In this document: piece by piece, positions 40,808-44,156 of the stretch
Position numbering within the stretch: the first letter of the stretch is position 1
Layout: each line of letters opens with the position of its first letter
Source: a virus
IMG/VR virus record: IMGVR_UViG_3300030104_002354
Span: 1-44,156 of that record
DNA: 44,156 nt
Direction: 5' to 3' (one strand)
The notes under the pieces: generated by a model
What the model was told of the DNA's origin: nothing
The model's database searches: none
Seen by the model: only the letters and a program-made list of their open reading frames with translations
Position numbers and translations under genes: made by a program

Positions 40808-40835
40808 ACTATACAGCAAAAAGTAGATAAGACAA
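40808..40835 (-). promoter_or_regulatory. Promoter of the DUF932 gene
   Basis: Leftward TTGTCT (40830-40835), 16-nt spacer, TATAGT (40808-40813), 28 bp before the ATG. Confidence 0.55.
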
Positions 40836-40881
40836 TCTAAAAAATCAAATGTTAGTAAAATATCACAATAGAGATTTTTAG

Positions 40882-40939
40882 CCTTTTATATGCTATATAA
40901 AAAGAATATTCCATAATCTATAGAATATTACAATATCAA
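40882..40939. other. AT-rich palindrome cluster in divergent intergenic region
   Basis: Two imperfect inverted repeats: CTTTTATAT...ATATAAAAAG (about 40883-40904) and AATATTC/GAATATT (40915-40921 with 40933-40939); the octamer GAATATTC (40914-40921) is itself a palindrome. They lie in the 274-bp divergent region 40781-41054, which otherwise holds only promoters. Candidate operator or origin. Confidence 0.4.
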
Positions 40940-41054
40940 AACATTTAACTAGATAATCCTATCTACTGTGTAACAATATAAGAGTCTGTTAGTTCTCGTT
41001 ATTTTTACGGGAATTACGGATATTTTTTAAATCGTTCCATTAATCACTCAAATT

Positions 41055-41630
41055 ATGGGCTTAGATATGTACCTTGATGGTGTTTTCAGTAAGAGAGCAT
41101 ACTTTCAAGAAGATCGATCCGTTCCTATGGATGATCCTATTCAGAGTGAGAGCTTAAAGCTTGCACTTGCTTCTATAGGTTTCCCTGATAACGTTCCACT
41201 AGATTTTTCTTACAGGCATTTTGAGGTTAGGCTACCTCTTGCATCTTGGAGAAAAGCTAATCAAATACATAACTACATAGTTAGGGAAATCGGTAAAGGT
41301 ATAGACGACCAGAAACCTATTTATTTAACTGATGAACATTTAGAGCAAATTTTAGATGTTATTAGGGAAGTAGGGAACGATCCAGTGAAAGCCAAGAAGC
41401 TCCTACCTCCTGTTGAAGGTTTCTTCTTTGGTAGTCAGGAAATTGATTCTTACTATTGGCAAGATTTAGCCTACACAAGAAAGACTCTAAAAAAGATTCT
41501 TGAATATCAAAAAGTACAAGCTCATATTTATAAAGAAGCTGAGTTAAAGGAATATCAAAAAGATAGGAAGGATAGAACGTTCCCTGATCCTAAAGGTTTT
41601 GATTCTTTTAGATATAGGGCCAGTTGGTAG
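41055..41630 (+). CDS. Conserved phage protein of the MGLDMYL family
   Basis: 191 aa. MGLDMYLDGVFSKRAYF and WRKANQIHNYIVREIGKGID, then EIDSYYWQDLAYTRKTLKKI, are hallmarks of a phage protein family found in many hosts, always starting MGLDMYL with a WRKANxIHxW site. No function is established. It is first in the rightward 41.0-42.9 kb operon. A CGTTCCA lies just upstream at 41033. Confidence 0.75.
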   Translation: MGLDMYLDGVFSKRAYFQEDRSVPMDDPIQSESLKLALASIGFPDNVPLDFSYRHFEVRLPLASWRKANQIHNYIVREIGKGIDDQKPIYLTDEHLEQILDVIREVGNDPVKAKKLLPPVEGFFFGSQEIDSYYWQDLAYTRKTLKKILEYQKVQAHIYKEAELKEYQKDRKDRTFPDPKGFDSFRYRASW

Positions 41631-41632
41631 GA

Positions 41633-41995
41633 ATGGATAAACAAGAAGGGATAGAGTTTATTGAACAAGCTCTATTAGATAATCTAAAAATTAAAAATAA
41701 GCATATCCGTAGAGATGTAACGACTGAGTTACAAGAAGATTACGGAATCAGCTCTACCACTTCTTACGAGTGGTATAGAGCTGCTTATCAAAACTTTAGA
41801 ACAGACAAGGTAGAAACTGAGGGTGGATACAAAGCGATCCATCCATCAGTTTTGCTTAGGGATGCTGAGGATATCATGCTATCGATTGACTCTACTGAAG
41901 AGCCTGAGAGATACATGAAAGCTCAGCAACATTATGCAAATTTATTAGGCAAATTTAAGCACTTAATTATGTTCCGTTCCAATGAAACACACTGA
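41633..41995 (+). CDS. HTH protein, possibly terminase-small-subunit-like
   Basis: 120 aa from ATG 41633; a TTG at 41624 with AGGG just before it would add three residues and overlap the previous stop. A helix-turn-helix is seen at about 25-55 (IRRDVTTELQEDYGISSTTS, then YEWYRAAY). The second half is helical (EEPERYMKAQQHYANLLGKF). The pattern resembles DNA-binding small terminases or early regulators. Its location in an early operon argues for a regulator. It overlaps the next gene by 14 bp. Confidence 0.6.
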   Translation: MDKQEGIEFIEQALLDNLKIKNKHIRRDVTTELQEDYGISSTTSYEWYRAAYQNFRTDKVETEGGYKAIHPSVLLRDAEDIMLSIDSTEEPERYMKAQQHYANLLGKFKHLIMFRSNETH

Positions 41996-42158
41996 TTTTT
42001 TAATACGTGTAGAGCATACGCAAGCCTACACAAAAGAAGCTCTTACCCAGATACTAAAAAGATCTGGGATTAGTGGACTTAAGGTTACTATTCTTGATGC
42101 TGAAAATGCTGGAGATAGTAACGATCCACGTAATTATTCACCCTACATAGGTCACTAA
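41982..42158 (+). CDS. 58-aa hypothetical protein
   Basis: Starts MKHTDFLIRVEHTQAYTKEA in the overlap with the previous gene, then LTQILKRSGISGLKVTILDA and a short acidic end. The strand-helix-strand pattern (FLIRVEHTQ, helix, KVTILDAEN) suggests a small ferredoxin-like fold. Ends 1 bp before the next ATG. Unknown function. Confidence 0.55.
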   Translation: MKHTDFLIRVEHTQAYTKEALTQILKRSGISGLKVTILDAENAGDSNDPRNYSPYIGH

Positions 42159-42159
42159 A

Positions 42160-42396
42160 ATGAACGATCCACAGATTATTCATCCCTTTTGTCAGGTACA
42201 TTATTCTGATGTGCCTAAGCTAGTTAAAATTCTCTATATGGTTGAGACTTTTTGTCCTGAATTTGCTGCTACATGGGACAGCGTAGATTCAGGGGATCAA
42301 GCAACTTGGGAGGAGGTTAAGAAGCTTGTTTTAGATATTGGGGAGGATGCACGTACCATCAAAGAACATCTTAATTGGAGTGAGAAAAATGAATAA
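42160..42396 (+). CDS. Small acidic hypothetical protein
   Basis: 78 aa, helical, with VPKLVKILYMVETFCPEFAA and ATWEEVKKLVLDIGEDARTI. It starts 1 bp after the upstream stop and overlaps the next start by 8 bp. Not recognised. Confidence 0.55.
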   Translation: MNDPQIIHPFCQVHYSDVPKLVKILYMVETFCPEFAATWDSVDSGDQATWEEVKKLVLDIGEDARTIKEHLNWSEKNE

Positions 42397-42550
42397 TAGG
42401 AATTACTCTGAGTCTGAAATTTTTAGGCAAGCTGAGAATGACTTGTTTAATAATTCTTTTTGGAATCAAGAAGATGAGCCGGAAGATGACGAGCCATCAG
42501 ATGATGAAATGATGTCTGCTTTTGGTACTAAGTGGCATGACGGGTTATGA
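42389..42550 (+). CDS. Small acidic hypothetical protein
   Basis: 53 aa from ATG 42389, preceded by GGAGTGAG at a good distance; an upstream extension into the previous gene is unlikely. Very acidic second half (EDEPEDDEPSDDEMMSAFG). Such acidic small proteins can mimic DNA, but this is only a possibility from charge. Its stop overlaps the next ATG (ATGA). Confidence 0.5.
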   Translation: MNNRNYSESEIFRQAENDLFNNSFWNQEDEPEDDEPSDDEMMSAFGTKWHDGL

Positions 42551-42744
42551 AACAACCAAGATACAAACTTGAGCTAACTCATAAACAGTTAGCTGAGATT
42601 GAGGACTTCTATGAAGAACGTTCCAAAATATCTTTAGGTAATGGGGTTAATAGAGAAGATTTGGCAGATGCTTTTGATGCACTGGCAAGAATTAATCGAC
42701 TTTATTCTGATAATGCAGTTGAAATGTGGGGTGAGCAAGTATGA
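42547..42744 (+). CDS. Small helical hypothetical protein
   Basis: 65 aa: YKLELTHKQLAEIEDFYEER, then NREDLADAFDALARINRLYS. All helical. Coupled on both sides by ATGA overlaps. May pair with the following ribbon-helix-helix protein, but there is no sequence proof. Confidence 0.55.
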   Translation: MKQPRYKLELTHKQLAEIEDFYEERSKISLGNGVNREDLADAFDALARINRLYSDNAVEMWGEQV

Positions 42745-42926
42745 CTAAAATTACTATTGATGGAGTTACCTTTATTGAGCAGAAAAAATCTACTGCTATG
42801 AAAACAGTAGGGGCTAGATTACCTTTGGAAGTGATTGAACTGTTAGAAAAAAGAGCTAAAGAATTAGGAATAAATAAAACTACGTTGATGCGTTTTTATA
42901 TATGTAAGGGTCTTAAGTTTGGTTGA
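42741..42926 (+). CDS. Ribbon-helix-helix (CopG-like) regulator
   Basis: 61 aa. KTVGARLPLEVIELLEKRAK, then LGINKTTLMRFYICKGLK, is a standard ribbon-helix-helix: a beta strand (VGARLP), helix A, a turn, and helix B beginning TTLMR. Likely represses early promoters as a dimer or tetramer. It is last in the operon; its 3' end overlaps the convergent exonuclease gene by 14 bp. Confidence 0.7.
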   Translation: MTKITIDGVTFIEQKKSTAMKTVGARLPLEVIELLEKRAKELGINKTTLMRFYICKGLKFG

Positions 42927-43761
42927 GGGTTAGAGATTGCTGGTACTGTTCGTTACGTTCCAGAAACCATACCTCGGCGGCTCGTAATTCGAGTTCGCTG
43001 AGGATTTTTATTTGTGGGGCACCACTACGTCTAGCTATGATTACTGCTCCTTTTTTAGGGCGGAGTCCGATTAGGGATTTTAAAGCTAGGCTGTACGCTC
43101 CAAGTTGGCAGCAGAATTGGTCGATGATGGATTCGCTACGTGCGTCTTTTGCGGTCTTCCAGTCTGCTATGAAAGGGCCGTCTCCGTCTATGTCTATTAG
43201 GGCGTCCGCTGTACCTGCATATCCGTGTTGTTCGTTGTAGACACTAAATTCTGAGGCGTGGATGGCGGTTACACGTTCCAGGATGAAAGACCGTAAGCCT
43301 CTGGCGTAGCCACTGGCTGAGAAACCAACCTTCGGGGCGTTCTCTGCTGCCTTTTCAAGTGCCCATTTTGTGACTTTGCTAGGGCACCGTTCAAGTCCGT
43401 CCGATCCAGTCTTCCATACTCCTCGGTTGTTGCCAGCGTTTCGTGCCAGCTTTGCACCAGTTTTGAGAAGGTATTCTGCATGTGAGTGTGCAAGTTCTCC
43501 ACGTTTGCAAGCAATGTCCCTTTCGGTGTAACTGTTTGGTCTTTGTAGCCAACGTTCCAGTGCATCTTTTTTATCTTGGGGTGCTGTTTGACTAAGGATA
43601 TGAGTTACTGAATGATATACATTTTTCTTTGCATCTCGATATATCCTGTGTGGGTATAAAGTTTGAGTGTCGTCTCGTTCCAGTTTCCAGTTTCTTAGGT
43701 CTGCTAGAGCGTCTTGTTTGTCTAGCGTACCCATTAATGGTTCATAAATACACGTTCCCAT
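42913..43761 (-). CDS. PD-(D/E)XK exonuclease (RecB/Cas4-like)
   Basis: 282 aa. RGELAHSHAEYLL (H92 with an upstream RG) and the core E171, GYAGTADALIDI (D186), IADWKT (D200, K202) and QLGAY (Q219, Y223) make a complete PD-(D/E)XK site. Phage members digest DNA ends for recombination, replication or host DNA breakdown. A second ATG (M10) gives an alternative start at 43734. The gene looks GC-richer than its neighbours. It lies next to an ssDNA-binding-like gene, which suggests a recombination/repair pair. Confidence 0.85.
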   Translation of the reverse strand: MGTCIYEPLMGTLDKQDALADLRNWKLERDDTQTLYPHRIYRDAKKNVYHSVTHILSQTAPQDKKDALERWLQRPNSYTERDIACKRGELAHSHAEYLLKTGAKLARNAGNNRGVWKTGSDGLERCPSKVTKWALEKAAENAPKVGFSASGYARGLRSFILERVTAIHASEFSVYNEQHGYAGTADALIDIDGDGPFIADWKTAKDARSESIIDQFCCQLGAYSLALKSLIGLRPKKGAVIIARRSGAPQIKILSELELRAAEVWFLERNEQYQQSLTLNQT

Positions 43762-43783
43762 AATTAATATATAGCAAAAGGAC

Positions 43784-43813
43784 TAAAAAAGAAAGGGGTC
43801 TGTGCGACCCCTT
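43784..43813 (-). terminator. Terminator between SSB-like gene and exonuclease
   Basis: AAGGGGTC/GACCCCTT (43793-43800 with 43806-43813), loop TGTGC, then A-rich 43784-43794 giving leftward U's. A TATATA box before the exonuclease ATG (about 43768) hints at a separate promoter. Confidence 0.75.
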
Positions 43814-43819
43814 GTTTAT

Positions 43820-44156
43820 TTAAGCTGCTGCTTTGAAAGGATCTCCTCCATCTAGTAAGCGTCTTAAATCGAAACCTTTTTCCTGAGTTTCTTTCCATGC
43901 AAGCTCAATGGAAGCTGTAGCACCTTTCTTTCTAGGAACAGCATTAAGGCTGTATCTAGTTTCTTTAGCTTGTCCTGTTCTCTTTAGAACTAAATCAATT
44001 TCAGTCATACAGTCTCTGTAATCTTCCATCTGACTTATCTCATCTAGTGCTTGAGTTATCGTTGACTGATTCCATTCAAGTACTTGGACAGAACTTGTGT
44101 TGTAGTTATACACAGGTACAGAAGAAGCCATCTTTATAGCATCGCTACCCGTTCCA
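43820..44156 (-). CDS. ssDNA-binding-like protein, 5' end cut by window edge
   Basis: 103 aa from ATG 44131, but the frame stays open through GTGSDAIK to the edge, so the start is probably outside. SSVQVLEWNQSTITQALDEI, then TEIDLVLKRTGQAKETRYSL and AVPRKK, resembles the C-terminal part of phage ssDNA-binding proteins ('kvleitq.ti..al......yDi.i.rtG.gl.T.Y...p.pkk'). Those are longer and have an N-terminal OB or zinc part, which fits a truncation here. It would protect ssDNA made by the replication genes and the nearby exonuclease. Confidence 0.55.
   Translation of the reverse strand, partial: GTGSDAIKMASSVPVYNYNTSSVQVLEWNQSTITQALDEISQMEDYRDCMTEIDLVLKRTGQAKETRYSLNAVPRKKGATASIELAWKETQEKGFDLRRLLDGGDPFKAAA

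Larger units (their letters stand above)
586..44156. repeat. Dispersed heptamer CGTTCCA/TGGAACG, 42 copies
   Basis: Forward copies start at 586, 1432, 2242, 3013, 4803, 5719, 6242, 6763, 10476, 14409, 16044, 16194, 16716, 30539, 36028, 37046, 37946, 38164, 39453, 40433, 41033, 41192, 41975, 42619, 42956, 43274, 43553, 43676 and 44150. Reverse copies start at 2314, 2440, 3168, 3948, 5290, 6046, 7518, 9170, 11055, 29111, 30885, 32771 and 37614. Many forward copies extend to ACGTTCCAG. Counted by eye. Confidence 0.75.

Noticed and set aside
41033-41039. CGTTCCA as a promoter element of early genes
   Set aside because: Most copies lie within genes, and only a few are near starts, so a simple promoter role does not fit the distribution.
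1-44156. tRNA genes, photosynthesis genes (psbA, hli) and toxin-antitoxin pairs
   Set aside because: I looked for cloverleaf arms and known protein motifs and found none. The ribbon-helix-helix genes lack a toxin-like partner that I could recognise.
1-44156. Terminal direct repeats marking a complete genome
   Set aside because: The first and last 40 bases share no repeat, and the right-end gene is cut.

Overview
The window reads as most of the genome of a tailed, long-tailed (siphovirus-type) bacteriophage, AT-rich and gene-dense. It holds a lambda-type tail-tip set (gpM, gpL, gpK, gpI and gpJ homologues), a long tape measure, a TerL/portal/HK97-fold capsid module, a PrimPol-helicase and a family A DNA polymerase. 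The fibres (collagen-like GXY with SATADQT repeats, and DUF7483-like with an inserted LamG domain) and several small unknown families are of the kind seen in marine cyanophages. A marine cyanobacterial host is my best guess, but no photosynthesis gene or tRNA proves it. I see no integrase or lysogeny repressor, so a lytic lifestyle is inferred.

Layout. (1) 1-6.4 kb, rightward: replication and early operon, with PrimPol-helicase, DNA polymerase, a ribbon-helix-helix protein, a zinc ribbon and several tiny overlapping genes. (2) 6.4-7.6 kb: four small leftward genes, plus two rightward terminators that bracket a 34-codon Cys-rich ORF. (3) 7.6-9.7 kb, rightward: a two-TM holin-like protein, then three proteins with signal peptides. 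(4) 36.9-9.6 kb, leftward: one very long late region read in the order TerL, small basic proteins, tail tube, portal, scaffold, capsid, connectors, tail terminator, tail chaperones, tape measure, gpM/L/K/I/J-like tail tip, three fibre or baseplate proteins, two giant fibres, small membrane proteins. A strong terminator and an overlapping promoter sit just after the capsid gene. (5) 37.0-37.6 kb, rightward: a small-terminase candidate and a SAP-like protein, followed by a block of inverted repeats. (6) 37.9-40.8 kb, leftward: four independent transcription units, each with its own sigma70-type promoter and terminator, one encoding a DUF932 protein. (7) 41.0-42.9 kb, rightward: seven small coupled early genes, including two likely DNA-binding proteins. 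(8) 42.9-44.16 kb, leftward: a PD-(D/E)XK exonuclease and an ssDNA-binding-like protein cut by the right edge.

The most unusual signal is not a gene. The heptamer CGTTCCA (TGGAACG on the other strand) occurs 42 times by my count, where about 3-5 are expected. It appears in all reading frames, in coding and non-coding DNA and in both orientations. It is dense in the early and accessory arms and absent from 16.7-29.1 kb. It looks like a DNA-level signal (recombination, replication, packaging, modification or regulatory site) and deserves direct testing. Other points of note are a probable +1 or -2 frameshift in the tail chaperone, a gpL homologue without Fe-S cysteines, an exported protein with no normal start codon, and the promoter/terminator cassettes.
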